Source: Planctomycetota bacterium (GTDB lineage: Bacteria > Planctomycetota > UBA1135 > UBA2386). From it: 32,865 nt of DNA. Below, one piece after another: positions 16,250-26,911 of the stretch; position 1 is the stretch's first letter; every line of letters begins with the position of its first letter. The stretch covers positions 1-32,865 of the forward strand of contig JAEUHV010000575.1 of the NCBI GenBank assembly GCA_016794485.1, in the 5' to 3' direction. The position numbers and the translations under genes were made by a program. The notes beneath the pieces were generated by a model. That model worked only from the letters and a program-made list of their open reading frames with translations. It ran no database searches and was not told the DNA's origin.

Positions 16250-17758
16250 TCAGGCGTAGACCAGGAACGTGATGCCGGCGTGCACCGCGAGCACCAGCGC
16301 CATGCCGATCACGATCGACGAATTGACCGCGTCGCCCACTTCGCCGCCGGACCGTTTGGGCCCGGTGCCCAGGTGGTAGCAGGTCAGCGCCACCAGGTAG
16401 CCCGACAGGGTCGACTTGAGCAGCACCACGAGCACGTCGCGCGCGTCGACGGTCGCATACCAGGCGGTCGCCCAGCCGAACGTGGTGATTCCCGACACTT
16501 GCCGGGCCGCGAACGCCCCCGCTGCAGCCGCCGCCATCACGCCACCGAGCGTCACCAGTGGCATCGCCAGCACCATGCCCCACACCAACGGGGTCAGCAG
16601 CCAGTCGGCCGGTCGCACCCCCATCATCTGCAGTGCCGCGACCTGGTTGGTGCGCTTCATCGTGCCGAGCCGCGCGGCGGCGCCGGCGACGATGCGCGCG
16701 GCGAAGAAGAAGCCGCTCAGCAACGGCACCAGCACCGCCGTCGCCACCTTTCCGGTGCCGGTCAGCAGTGCCGACTCGAAACCGCCGTGCAGCGGGTTGT
16801 TGCGCAGCGCGAAGAACGTCGCGAGTCCGCCGATCACGCCGCCGGCGATGGCGACGAACAGGGCGGGCTCGAGGGTGAACTTCACGGTCGTGCGCACGAC
16901 CTGGCCGAGTTCGAACGGCGGCAGCCGCCGCAGCGATTCGAGCACGGTCTCGCCGACCGCGGCGAACTGCAGCAGCAGCTTGCGCACACCGTGCAGCGCC
17001 ATCGCTTCGGGGGCCACCGCGTGCAGCACGCGACGGCCGACGTCCGAACCGGTCGGTCGGAACCCGGGCGGCTCGAGTCGCAGTGTGCGCGCGGCGCGGT
17101 CGAGCACCAGCACGCCGTCGGTGAGGCCATCGAACACGTCGAGGTCGTGCGTGATCACGATCGTCGTGCGGCCGGGATCGCGGTCGTGGGCGTCGCGCAG
17201 CAGCCTGGCGATGGTGCGAGCCGCCTCGTCGTCGAGGCCGGCGGTCGGTTCGTCGCACAGCAACAAGGACGGCGAACTCGCCAGGGCGCGCGCCACCGCC
17301 AGCCGCTTGCGCATGCCGCCCGACAACTGCGCCACCCGATCGGGAGCGTGTTCGAGCCCGACCTGCGCCAACAGGGCCGGTGCCAGCTTCTGCGACCGGT
17401 TGCCGGCGCGCAGCGCCAGTTCGACGTTCGCCCGCGGCGTCAGTTCGTCGAGCAGGCCTTCGTCCTGCAGGATCGCCGCGACTTTCTCGCGCAGCGCCGC
17501 CGGATGTTCGGCCACCACCGACATGCCGTCGACGAGCAACTCGCCTTCGAGCCGCGGGGCGGGTTCGCGCGCTTCGACGAGACCGGCCAGGATGCGCAAC
17601 AACGACGACTTGCCGCCGCCCGAAGCGCCGACGAACAGGAAGAAGCCGTGGGCGGGCAGCTCGAGGTCGACGTTCGCGAGCAGCACCTCGTCGCCTTCGG
17701 GGCGACGGTGCGCGAGGCCGAACCTGCGGAACACGAGGGCCGGCGGCATGGGCGTCAC
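16250..17758 (-). CDS. fused MlaF-MlaE-type lipid ABC transporter (ATPase plus permease)
   Basis: The protein has 502 residues from GTG 17758, which overlaps the MCE stop as GTGA; ATG 17749 is the alternative (499). Residues about 3-235 are an MlaF-like ATPase: FVGASGGGKSSLL (Walker A), QDEGLL (Q loop), QLSGGMRKRLA (signature), LLLCDEPTAGLD (Walker B) and ITHDL. Residues about 265-502 are an MlaE-like permease with several helices, including FVAIAGGVIGGLATFF, the cytoplasmic TMKRTNQVAALQMMGVRP coupling segment and GVMAAAAAGAFAARQV. In E. coli MlaF and MlaE are separate. Together with the upstream MCE protein this forms a lipid transporter across the envelope. Direction (import or export) is not known. 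Confidence 0.85.
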   Translation of the reverse strand: MTPMPPALVFRRFGLAHRRPEGDEVLLANVDLELPAHGFFLFVGASGGGKSSLLRILAGLVEAREPAPRLEGELLVDGMSVVAEHPAALREKVAAILQDEGLLDELTPRANVELALRAGNRSQKLAPALLAQVGLEHAPDRVAQLSGGMRKRLAVARALASSPSLLLCDEPTAGLDDEAARTIARLLRDAHDRDPGRTTIVITHDLDVFDGLTDGVLVLDRAARTLRLEPPGFRPTGSDVGRRVLHAVAPEAMALHGVRKLLLQFAAVGETVLESLRRLPPFELGQVVRTTVKFTLEPALFVAIAGGVIGGLATFFALRNNPLHGGFESALLTGTGKVATAVLVPLLSGFFFAARIVAGAAARLGTMKRTNQVAALQMMGVRPADWLLTPLVWGMVLAMPLVTLGGVMAAAAAGAFAARQVSGITTFGWATAWYATVDARDVLVVLLKSTLSGYLVALTCYHLGTGPKRSGGEVGDAVNSSIVIGMALVLAVHAGITFLVYA

Positions 17759-19218
17759 TGCGGGCGCAGGTCGGCGGGCAGCAGTTCGAGCGCCACGATC
17801 GTCGGCGCCGCACCTTCCGTCGGCAACGCGACGATGCCGACGACCCGATCCCCGACGGTGGTCGCACCGCCGTGGACGTCGGAGCCGGTCGCGCGCGCGG
17901 CATCGATGGCGGGCAACGGCGCCCCGTCCGGACCGGCGGCGCGGATCGTGCGTTCTCCTTCGGGCGGTGCACCGGCGAAGTGCAGGCGGGCAGTCGGTGT
18001 ACCGACCAGGTCCGGCGGCGCGTCCTCGAGCACCAGGGCCGCCAGGTCCTTGCCACCCGGATCGACCCATACGCGCCCGGCGCGCAACACGGTGCCGCTG
18101 CCGAGCAGAACCTTGATCTGCTCACCGTCGATGTCGGGCGCGCCGCCGAACGCGTCGGTCTCGGTGAACGACGCGTCGACCAGGCTGCGCGCGGTCACGA
18201 CGACGGCGCGGCCGGAACGGTCGAGGAACAAGACGCCGCTGCCTTGCCGTTGGATCGGATCGTCGGCACTCCAGGTGTCGCGTTCGATCGCCGCGTAGGC
18301 GATGCGCACCAGCACCAGGTCGTCGCCCTTCGGCACTGCGACGCGCGGCACTTGCCGCAGCGCCTCGGCGGGAACCGCCGCGGCTTCGATCGACGGCCGG
18401 GCCGCCAGCGCGGCGGCCCGGTAGCCGTCCTGGACCAGCACACCCTTGCCCGGTTCGCCGTAGTAGCTCACGAACGGAGTCAGCAGCGACGTCACGTCGG
18501 TGACCGTGAAACCGGAGAACAGCGCGCCGCTGACGTACGGCCGTGCCACCCAGAACGAGGTCTTGTCGGTGACGGTCTGACGATGGGCCCGTGCGATGCG
18601 CAGCGTGACCTCCACGTGCGTGCCGGACGCGGCGAGCCCGACCCGGCGCACGTCGCCGGTCTTCATGCCGCGGAAGATCACGGCCGAGCCCGGCTTCAGG
18701 CCGTGGTTCTCGGGCACCAGCAACGTCATCAGCAGGTCGCCGTGGTCGATGTCCTCGAGGCTCTCGACTTCCTCCGACAGCGGCGGCCGTTCCTTGCCCG
18801 ACAACAAGCTGCCGTCGACGAGTGGTGAGCCGCGTTCGGCGGGAGTCTGGAATGCGACGTAGGAATCGCGCACCAGGGTGTCGAGACCGCTGGCGCCGTC
18901 GAGCCCGGAGAAGCGCGGCGTCACGATCCAGAACGAGCTGTTGACGCAGGCCTGTGCCACGCCGGGCGGATCGAGCAGCAGTTGGACCACAGCCTTGCTG
19001 CCGTCCTGCGAGATTCCGATCGAACGCACCACGCCGACGTTGACGCCGCGGTAACGCACGTTCGCGCCCGAACGCAGCCCGCGCGCCTCACGGAACTCGA
19101 CCTGCAGCTTGAGGCCCGGCCGCTCGTCGAGCTGGCGCAACACCTTCACCACCTGGATCGCTGCGACCACCGCGGCAACCAGGGTCAGCAGGCCGATCAC
19201 GTAGCGGAGGCGGTGCAT
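17755..19218 (-). CDS. MCE (MlaD/PqiB-like) protein with C-terminal degenerate trypsin-like domain
   Basis: The protein has 487 residues. One N-terminal membrane helix (about 5-24) precedes an MCE domain (about 34-120; LKLQVEFREARGLRSGANVRYRGV, the family's start pattern) and a second MCE domain (about 160-255; LLMTLLVPENHGLKPGSAVIFRG), as in PqiB-type proteins. From about 325 the sequence reads like an HtrA protease: GSGVLFLD, VVVTARSLVD, IKVLLGSG, KDLAALVL and DVHGGATTV, then RVVGIVAL. At the catalytic positions His is Ser345, Asp is Asp391 and Ser is His449, so it should not be active. The stop overlaps the transporter start (GTGA). It likely passes lipids between the membranes. The gyrB stop lies six bases upstream. 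Confidence 0.8.
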   Translation of the reverse strand: MHRLRYVIGLLTLVAAVVAAIQVVKVLRQLDERPGLKLQVEFREARGLRSGANVRYRGVNVGVVRSIGISQDGSKAVVQLLLDPPGVAQACVNSSFWIVTPRFSGLDGASGLDTLVRDSYVAFQTPAERGSPLVDGSLLSGKERPPLSEEVESLEDIDHGDLLMTLLVPENHGLKPGSAVIFRGMKTGDVRRVGLAASGTHVEVTLRIARAHRQTVTDKTSFWVARPYVSGALFSGFTVTDVTSLLTPFVSYYGEPGKGVLVQDGYRAAALAARPSIEAAAVPAEALRQVPRVAVPKGDDLVLVRIAYAAIERDTWSADDPIQRQGSGVLFLDRSGRAVVVTARSLVDASFTETDAFGGAPDIDGEQIKVLLGSGTVLRAGRVWVDPGGKDLAALVLEDAPPDLVGTPTARLHFAGAPPEGERTIRAAGPDGAPLPAIDAARATGSDVHGGATTVGDRVVGIVALPTEGAAPTIVALELLPADLRPQ

Positions 19219-19224
19219 GCGCGT

Positions 19225-21982
<2,758 letters not shown>

Positions 21983-21989
21983 GGCCGGT

Positions 21990-23084
21990 TCAGGCTCCGC
22001 TGATCGGCATGACGACGTAGGTGAACGATTCGCCGAGCGTGAACTTCGCCGGCATCGAATCGTCCGACATGTCGAGACGAACCTGGTCGAGTTTGCAGAC
22101 GCGCAGCGCGTCGATGATGAAGTCCGGGTTGAAGTTGATGCTGCCGCCAGAACCCTTGACCACGCAATCGACCGCGACGTCGGCGCGGCCGCGCGCCGAA
22201 CTCTCGGCAGTCATGCGCAACGCCTGGTCCCCGACCTCGAACTTCACCATGCGCAGGTCGGCAGAGCACAGGATCGCGGCGCGGCGCAACGCGGACTCGA
22301 GCACCGAACGCTGCACCTCGACGGTGGTGTCGGCGGACTTGGGCAGCACGCCTTCGTAGTCGGGGAAGCGTGTTTCCAGCAACTGGCTCACCAGCTGGGT
22401 CTTGCCGGTGGTGAACACGATCTGCTTGTCGCCGACCTCGATGTGCAGCGTCTCCTTGCTGCCCTCGACCAGGGCGCGCGACAGGGTGTTCAGGGCCCGC
22501 AGCGGCACCACGACCTTGAACTCGACCTTGGTGTCGGTGTGTTCGTAGCTGATCGCCAGGCGACGTCCATCGGTGGCCACCATGCGGACACAGCCGCTGC
22601 CGGCGTCGAGCAGCACGCCGTTGATGGCGTAGCGCGTCTCCTCCTTGGCAGCGGCGAACACGGTCTCCTGGATCATGCGCAGCATCTGGCCGCACGCCAG
22701 TTCGATCCGCTTGCCCGACTTCAGCGCCACCTCTTCCGGGAACTGCTCGGGGTCTTCGCCCAGCAGCACGAACGAGCCGCCGCCGCTCTCGATCTTGCAG
22801 CGGTTGTCGTTGCTCTCGAGGGTCACCGTCGGGTCGCTGAGTTCGCGCAGCAGCGCTGCGCTCTCGCGCGCCGGCAACAGCACCGAGCCCTTCTTGCCGA
22901 CCTTGACCGAGTCGAGCGTCACCTTGGCAGCCATCTCGAGGTCGGTGGCGAACAACGTGATGCCGTCGGCATCGGCCTGCACGCGGAAGTTGTAGAGGAT
23001 GGTCTTGGTGGTCTTCGCCGGCACGACGGACGAGACCACGTTGACGGCTTCCTGAAGGGCCACGCGATCGCAGAGGATCTTCAT
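21990..23084 (-). CDS. dnaN: DNA polymerase III beta sliding clamp
   Basis: The protein (364 residues) forms the ring-shaped sliding clamp around DNA that tethers polymerase III. Three clamp domains are visible (about 1-120, 125-245, 250-364). Recognisable motifs include MKILCDRVALQEAVNVVSSVVP at the start, the interdomain TVFAAAKEETRYAINGVLLD and the C-terminal FTYVVMPISGA, which matches the conserved MPxxx end of bacterial DnaN. ATG 23084 gives the normal start. A dyad lies 88 bases upstream. Downstream the operon continues with DUF721 and gyrB. DnaN is separated from dnaA by an unusual 859-base gap. Confidence 0.96.
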   Translation of the reverse strand: MKILCDRVALQEAVNVVSSVVPAKTTKTILYNFRVQADADGITLFATDLEMAAKVTLDSVKVGKKGSVLLPARESAALLRELSDPTVTLESNDNRCKIESGGGSFVLLGEDPEQFPEEVALKSGKRIELACGQMLRMIQETVFAAAKEETRYAINGVLLDAGSGCVRMVATDGRRLAISYEHTDTKVEFKVVVPLRALNTLSRALVEGSKETLHIEVGDKQIVFTTGKTQLVSQLLETRFPDYEGVLPKSADTTVEVQRSVLESALRRAAILCSADLRMVKFEVGDQALRMTAESSARGRADVAVDCVVKGSGGSINFNPDFIIDALRVCKLDQVRLDMSDDSMPAKFTLGESFTYVVMPISGA

Positions 23085-23171
23085 CGTTTCGCGGAGTGTC
23101 TCGGTTGCTGGTCTGGCGTGTCGGGCAACGAGCGGTCGGTTCGAAACGCGGCCGACACGATGAAGTCTGCT

Positions 23172-23192
23172 AGAGAGAGAATTCCTCTCTCT
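23172..23192. promoter_or_regulatory. GA/TC dyad symmetry upstream of dnaN
   Basis: An 8-base inverted repeat (AGAGAGAG and CTCTCTCT) flanks a 5-base centre AATTC, 88 bases before the dnaN start. It could be an operator or a hairpin in the dnaN 5' region. Such a clean 8-bp dyad in GA-rich sequence is unusual in this GC-rich window. Function is unknown. Confidence 0.4.
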
Positions 23193-23623
23193 CCGACATC
23201 ATCCGTCGCGTCACGAGTGTGGGAAGGTTAGCGGTCGATCGCCCGCAGTTCGAACGATTCTGCGGCATCCGCGGCCGTTCTACGACTCTGGAAAACGCCC
23301 TGGAGAACCGCGAACGCCGTCCAGGAACGCGGGGTATTCCCGGTCCCGCATCGCACCGCATCCGACCAGCGAGGAACGATCCACGGTTCTCCGCGGCCGC
23401 TCCCGAACTGCTCCCCGCGCTCTCCACGGATCTCGCGACGAGGGCCACGGCAGCATGTGCTACCCACCTCGCCGCCGAACGCCAACGCGTCAAAAGATCG
23501 CCGCCGCAAGCACCCAAGCAGAGGAAGAACAGGCAGAGGAAGAAGCAGGAGAAGAAAGCGTTGGCAACCGAAGCAGGCAAGCCAGGCGACCAAGGACCAA
23601 GCGAGTCCGTCCCCCAGACGAAC

Positions 23624-23938
23624 GCCCCAGAAGCCGCCGCAGCGGGGTTGGCTGCGCAACCTCGCGGTGGTCTCTCCCCGCGTCGCGGTGGCCCCGGCAA
23701 ACCAGAGAAGAGTCGCCCCTTGGGCGGGGCCCCAGAAGCCGCCGCAGCGGGGTTGGCTGCGAAACCTCGCGGTGGTCTCTCCCCGCGTCGCGGCGGCCCC
23801 GGCAACATTGATCTGCGCCGCCCCTTGGGCGGGGCCCCAGAAGCCGCCGCAGCGGGGTTGGTTGCGTAACCTCGCGGTGGTCTGTCCCCGCGTCGCGGCG
23901 GCCCCGGCAACATTGATCTGCGCCGCCCCTTGGGCGGG
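23624..23938. repeat. three tandem 105-bp repeats downstream of dnaA
   Basis: Three units begin at 23624, 23729 and 23834, each exactly 105 bases, all starting GCCCCAGAAGCCGCCGCAGC. Units 2 and 3 differ at four positions. Unit 1 differs mostly in a stretch of about 14 bases near its end. Each unit holds two hairpins: CGCAGC/GCTGCG with a 7-base loop, and CCGCCC/GGGCGG with a CTT loop. In unit 3 the first stem changes GCTGCG to GTTGCG, keeping a G-U pair in RNA, and in unit 1 the second stem begins TCGCCC, again allowing a wobble. Preserved pairing suggests the elements act as RNA structures. The array ends five bases from the dnaA stop. Confidence 0.9.
23923..23937 (-). terminator. hairpin six bases after the dnaA stop, possible terminator
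   Basis: CCGCCC, loop CTT, GGGCGG forms a 6-bp GC stem immediately downstream of the dnaA stop. It is the last hairpin of the 105-bp array, and two further copies follow in the direction of transcription. There is no run of T, so intrinsic termination is uncertain. Confidence 0.35.
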
Positions 23939-23943
23939 GCAGA

Positions 23944-25428
23944 TCACCGGAAGGAACGGGTCAGCAGGCGGTTGCTGAGGCCTTCCAGCAGTTCCTTGAA
24001 CATGCGGTCCTTGCCGGCGCGTTCGCGGATCTTGTTGACCGCGTAGAGCACGGTCGTGTGGTCGCGGTTGCCGAAGATGCGGCCGATGTCCTCGAGCGAG
24101 CACTCGGTGTGTTCGCGCAGCAGGTACATCGCGATCTGGCGCGGCAGGCTGATGGTCTGCGTGCGGCTCTTGCCGGTCAGCTCGCGCGCCGTGATCGCAA
24201 ACTCGGTGGTGATCAGCATCATCACGTCGTCGACCGACACCTGGGCGTGGCGCACCGGCATGCCGCGCACACAGCTCTCGGCGAGGTTGAGGTTGATCGG
24301 CTGGTCGGTGATCGCGGCGATGCCGACCACCTTGATCACGGCCCCTTCCAGCTCGCGGATGTTCGTCGTCACGCGTTCGGCCAGGAACCGTGCCACGTCG
24401 TCGGGCAGCTCGATGCCCCGGCCGGCGGCCTTGCGCTTGACGATTGCCACGCGTGTGTCGAAGCACGGCGCTTCGACTTCGGCCACGAGCCCCCACTTGA
24501 AGCGCGACACCAGCCGTTCTTCGACGGTCGGGATCTCCACCGGTGGCCGGTCCGACGACAGCACGATCTGCTTCTGCGCGTCGTAGAGGGCGTTGAACGT
24601 GTGGAAGAACTCGTCCTGCGTCTTGTCCTTGTTGGCCAGGAACTGGACGTCGTCGATCACCAGCACGTCGGCGGTCCGGTAGAAGTCGCGGAACGCGTCG
24701 ATCGTGTGGCTCTGGATCGCCTGGATGTAGGCGTTGGTGAAGTCTTCGCAGCTCAGGTAGACGACGCGCGCCTTCGGATCGCGCCGCTGGATGGTGTGGC
24801 AGATGGCCTGCAGCAGGTGCGACTTGCCCAAGCCCACGTTGCCGTGCACGAACAGCGGGTTGTAGGCACAACCGGGGTTCTCGCCGATCGCCAGCGCCGA
24901 GGCGTGGGCCAGGCGGTTGCACGGGCCGACCACGAAGCGGTCGAAGGTGTAGTTCGGGTTGAGCTGGCCGCCGGGCCGTCGGGTCGAAGGGACCCCGGTT
25001 GCCGCGGGGTAGCTGTTGGCGAGTCCAGGCGTCGGCGGGGTTGGCCGTGCATCCCGGGTCCGCATCATCTTCTCCACTTCTTCGGCCGCCGAAACGGCAG
25101 CCGGCTGCACGAACGCCAGGCTGTCGAAGCCGTCCTCGTCGCGCTGCGACAACAGGACCTTCCGCTTCGGCCCGCCCAGCGCGAGCAGCGACTCCTGGAT
25201 CACGCCGAGGTAGTTCTTCTGCAGCCAGTCGCGCACGAACTGGCTGGTGACCGACAACTCGATCTCCTGGGCATCGGCCCGGCGGACGTCGAGGGAACGG
25301 AACCAGGTAGCGAGCTGCTCGCGCTTCACGCGCGACGACAGCTGCTGGATGATCGACCGCAGCAGGTCCCGGGTGTTCTGTGCATCGGCTGGCGGTGGCA
25401 CAGGATCGGGAACGAGAGCGTCCACCAT
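23944..25428 (-). CDS. dnaA: chromosomal replication initiator DnaA
   Basis: The protein (494 residues from ATG 25428) binds DnaA boxes and opens the origin. The N-terminal domain I (about 15-85) is followed by a variable Pro-rich linker (about 110-155). The AAA+ domain contains Walker A GNVGLGKSHLL (196-206), Walker B VLVIDDVQFL (255-264) and the arginine finger in VSRFKWGL (about 306-313). Domain IV has the DNA-binding signature CSLEDIGRIFGNRDHTTVLYA (443-463). A TTG three codons upstream (25437) is an alternative start. The usual Walker A GGVGLGKTH differs here by N and S, which is acceptable. dnaA stands apart from dnaN. The gap upstream may hold a regulatory or origin element. Confidence 0.96.
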   Translation of the reverse strand: MVDALVPDPVPPPADAQNTRDLLRSIIQQLSSRVKREQLATWFRSLDVRRADAQEIELSVTSQFVRDWLQKNYLGVIQESLLALGGPKRKVLLSQRDEDGFDSLAFVQPAAVSAAEEVEKMMRTRDARPTPPTPGLANSYPAATGVPSTRRPGGQLNPNYTFDRFVVGPCNRLAHASALAIGENPGCAYNPLFVHGNVGLGKSHLLQAICHTIQRRDPKARVVYLSCEDFTNAYIQAIQSHTIDAFRDFYRTADVLVIDDVQFLANKDKTQDEFFHTFNALYDAQKQIVLSSDRPPVEIPTVEERLVSRFKWGLVAEVEAPCFDTRVAIVKRKAAGRGIELPDDVARFLAERVTTNIRELEGAVIKVVGIAAITDQPINLNLAESCVRGMPVRHAQVSVDDVMMLITTEFAITARELTGKSRTQTISLPRQIAMYLLREHTECSLEDIGRIFGNRDHTTVLYAVNKIRERAGKDRMFKELLEGLSNRLLTRSFR

Positions 25429-25780
25429 GGTGGTCAAGGGAGGGTGTGGCGGGTGGTTGGGGTGGGCAGGTACAGACCGGTAGCGCGGATCAACTGAGGC
25501 ATCTTCCGAGGCGCCCGGCTCCTGGGGAGAATCGGGCTCGAGAGAGGGTTGGCTGCGCTGCGGAAAGCACGGCCGTTCGACGGTTAGGCGACCGCGAACG
25601 GGGTCAACGACGACGCTTTCGTCTTACCGGTCGCAGCGAGTCTTGCAAGAGTGCGCGCACAACTTTGCGCGACGTTTCCTCACACGTCTTCACAGCTTGC
25701 TCGCACGCTCTGCACGCTCGCCCACGAACGGCAACCACTTGGAGCAAGCTTCGCGTGTGCGCGTCACGTCGCGTCGCGCT
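25429..25780. other. dnaA upstream gap, possible origin or promoter region
   Basis: This 352-base stretch between dnaA and the cysteine desulfurase gene has no supported gene. Two weak DnaA-box-like sites lie in its left-to-right order at 25676-25684 (TTCCTCACA) and 25686-25694 (GTCTTCACA), each matching six of nine bases of TTATCCACA. A third, better site (GTCTCCACA, seven of nine) falls just inside the next gene at 25842-25850. Repeated CACA and TTGC patterns make it a second origin candidate. No clear -10/-35 pair for dnaA was found. Confidence 0.3.
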
Positions 25781-26911
25781 TCAGTTTTTTTTCTGCCGCG
25801 CCGCGACGACAGCACCGACGCGTGCGCCGGCTTCGCACAGCGTCTCCACAGCTCCGTGCCAACCGAAACTGAACCGAACGCACGCGCGCGCATCGTCGTC
25901 GGCGAGACCGATCGCGCGAAGGATGCGCGGCGGTTGCACGGCGCCGGACGAGCAGGCCGAGCCGTGCGAAGCGTGCACACCGGCGAGATCGAGCGCCGGC
26001 ACGAGGTTGCGTCCGTCGACGCGTGGGAAGTGGACCATCACCGTGTTCGGGATGCTGTTGTCGAGCGGCGTCAGCACGCGGCATGCGACCCCGCTGGCCT
26101 GCAGTCCGTCGAGGAACGTCGCGCGCATCGCCGCCATCGTCGCCGCACGTTCGGTCGTCTCGTGCAACGCGCGCAGGATCGCTTCGGCGTTCGCGGCGGC
26201 GAGGGCCGGACTCTGGGTGCCGGGTCGCAGGCCGAGCTCCTGGGCACCGCCGCGCAGCAGTGGGCGCAGTCGTCGGTGCAGGTCGTGGCCGAGCAACACG
26301 CCGTGGCCGCGCAGACCGCCGGCCTTGTGTGGTGACAGGGCAACGACTGCACCGCCCGCGACCACCGGTTGAACCGGCACACGGCCCAAGGTCTGGGCAG
26401 CGTCGACGAACAAGGGGATCCCGCGCGCCACCGCCAACCGCAGGGCCGCGTCGACGGGCTGCAGGGTGCCGAGTTCGCTTTGCGCGTGCACGAGGCAGAC
26501 GAGACCGATCGGCGCCCCCGGGTCGACCACCTGGGCGACACCGGTAGGGTCGACGGCGAACGGGCGCACGCCGCGCAGCAGGCTCGGCTCGTGCACCGCC
26601 GGATGCTCGGTCGCACTCGCGTAGACCGGCAGGTCGGCATCGCCGAGGCCGAGCACGGCCAGATTGGCAGCTTCCGTCCCCCCACTGGTGAACACAACGT
26701 CGGCCGCCGGAACCCCGAACGCATCGGCGATGCGCTGGCGGCTGTCCTCGAGCACGGTGCGGGCGCGGCGGCCGGTCGTGTGCGGGCTCGCCGGATTGCC
26801 CGGGCAGCGGCGTTCGATGTCGACGAACGTCGCCAGGACCTCGTCGCTGGCGGGCGCGCCGGCGTTCCAGTCGCAGAACACGGCGTCGGGCTTCCCGGCC
26901 CCGCCGTTCAT
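25781..26911 (-). CDS. cysteine desulfurase-type PLP enzyme (NifS/IscS class)
   Basis: The protein (376 residues) belongs to aminotransferase class V. Visible active-site elements are TSGGTEAANLAVLG (75-88), the PLP-stacking His103 in ATEHPAV, Asp170 in LFVDAAQT, the Schiff-base Lys196 in SPHKAGGLRGHG and the catalytic Cys320 in ASHGSACSSG. The product moves sulfur from cysteine to acceptors for Fe-S clusters, tRNA thiolation or cofactors. The usual NNExG motif reads AQSELG here, so the Asn is replaced by Ser145. The ATG at 26911 overlaps the bshA stop (ATGA). It may be coupled to bshA, so a role in thiol or sulfur supply is possible but inferred. There is no IscU or SufE beside it. Confidence 0.85.
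   Translation of the reverse strand: MNGGAGKPDAVFCDWNAGAPASDEVLATFVDIERRCPGNPASPHTTGRRARTVLEDSRQRIADAFGVPAADVVFTSGGTEAANLAVLGLGDADLPVYASATEHPAVHEPSLLRGVRPFAVDPTGVAQVVDPGAPIGLVCLVHAQSELGTLQPVDAALRLAVARGIPLFVDAAQTLGRVPVQPVVAGGAVVALSPHKAGGLRGHGVLLGHDLHRRLRPLLRGGAQELGLRPGTQSPALAAANAEAILRALHETTERAATMAAMRATFLDGLQASGVACRVLTPLDNSIPNTVMVHFPRVDGRNLVPALDLAGVHASHGSACSSGAVQPPRILRAIGLADDDARACVRFSFGWHGAVETLCEAGARVGAVVAARQKKN

Larger units (their letters stand above)
23085..23943. other. dnaN-dnaA intergenic region, candidate origin region
   Basis: No supported gene lies in these 859 bases. From dnaN outward it holds the dyad at 23172-23192, then unstructured sequence with two weak DnaA-box-like stretches (GATCCACGG near 23371-23379 and TCTCCACGG near 23420-23429). 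A polypurine tract at about 23517-23559 contains the direct repeat GCAGAGGAAGAA. Then come three 105-bp tandem repeats. The reading frames that stay open across the repeats on both strands result from 105 being a multiple of three. Some bacteria have oriC between dnaA and dnaN, which is why I flag this gap. There is no perfect TTATCCACA box and no clear AT-rich unwinding element. Confidence 0.45.

Noticed and set aside
23170-23913. Open frames across the 105-bp repeats on both strands, with Ala/Gly/Pro-rich peptides
   Set aside because: The unit length is a multiple of three, so frames stay open by chance; several frames are equally open, with no ribosome binding site or conserved start.
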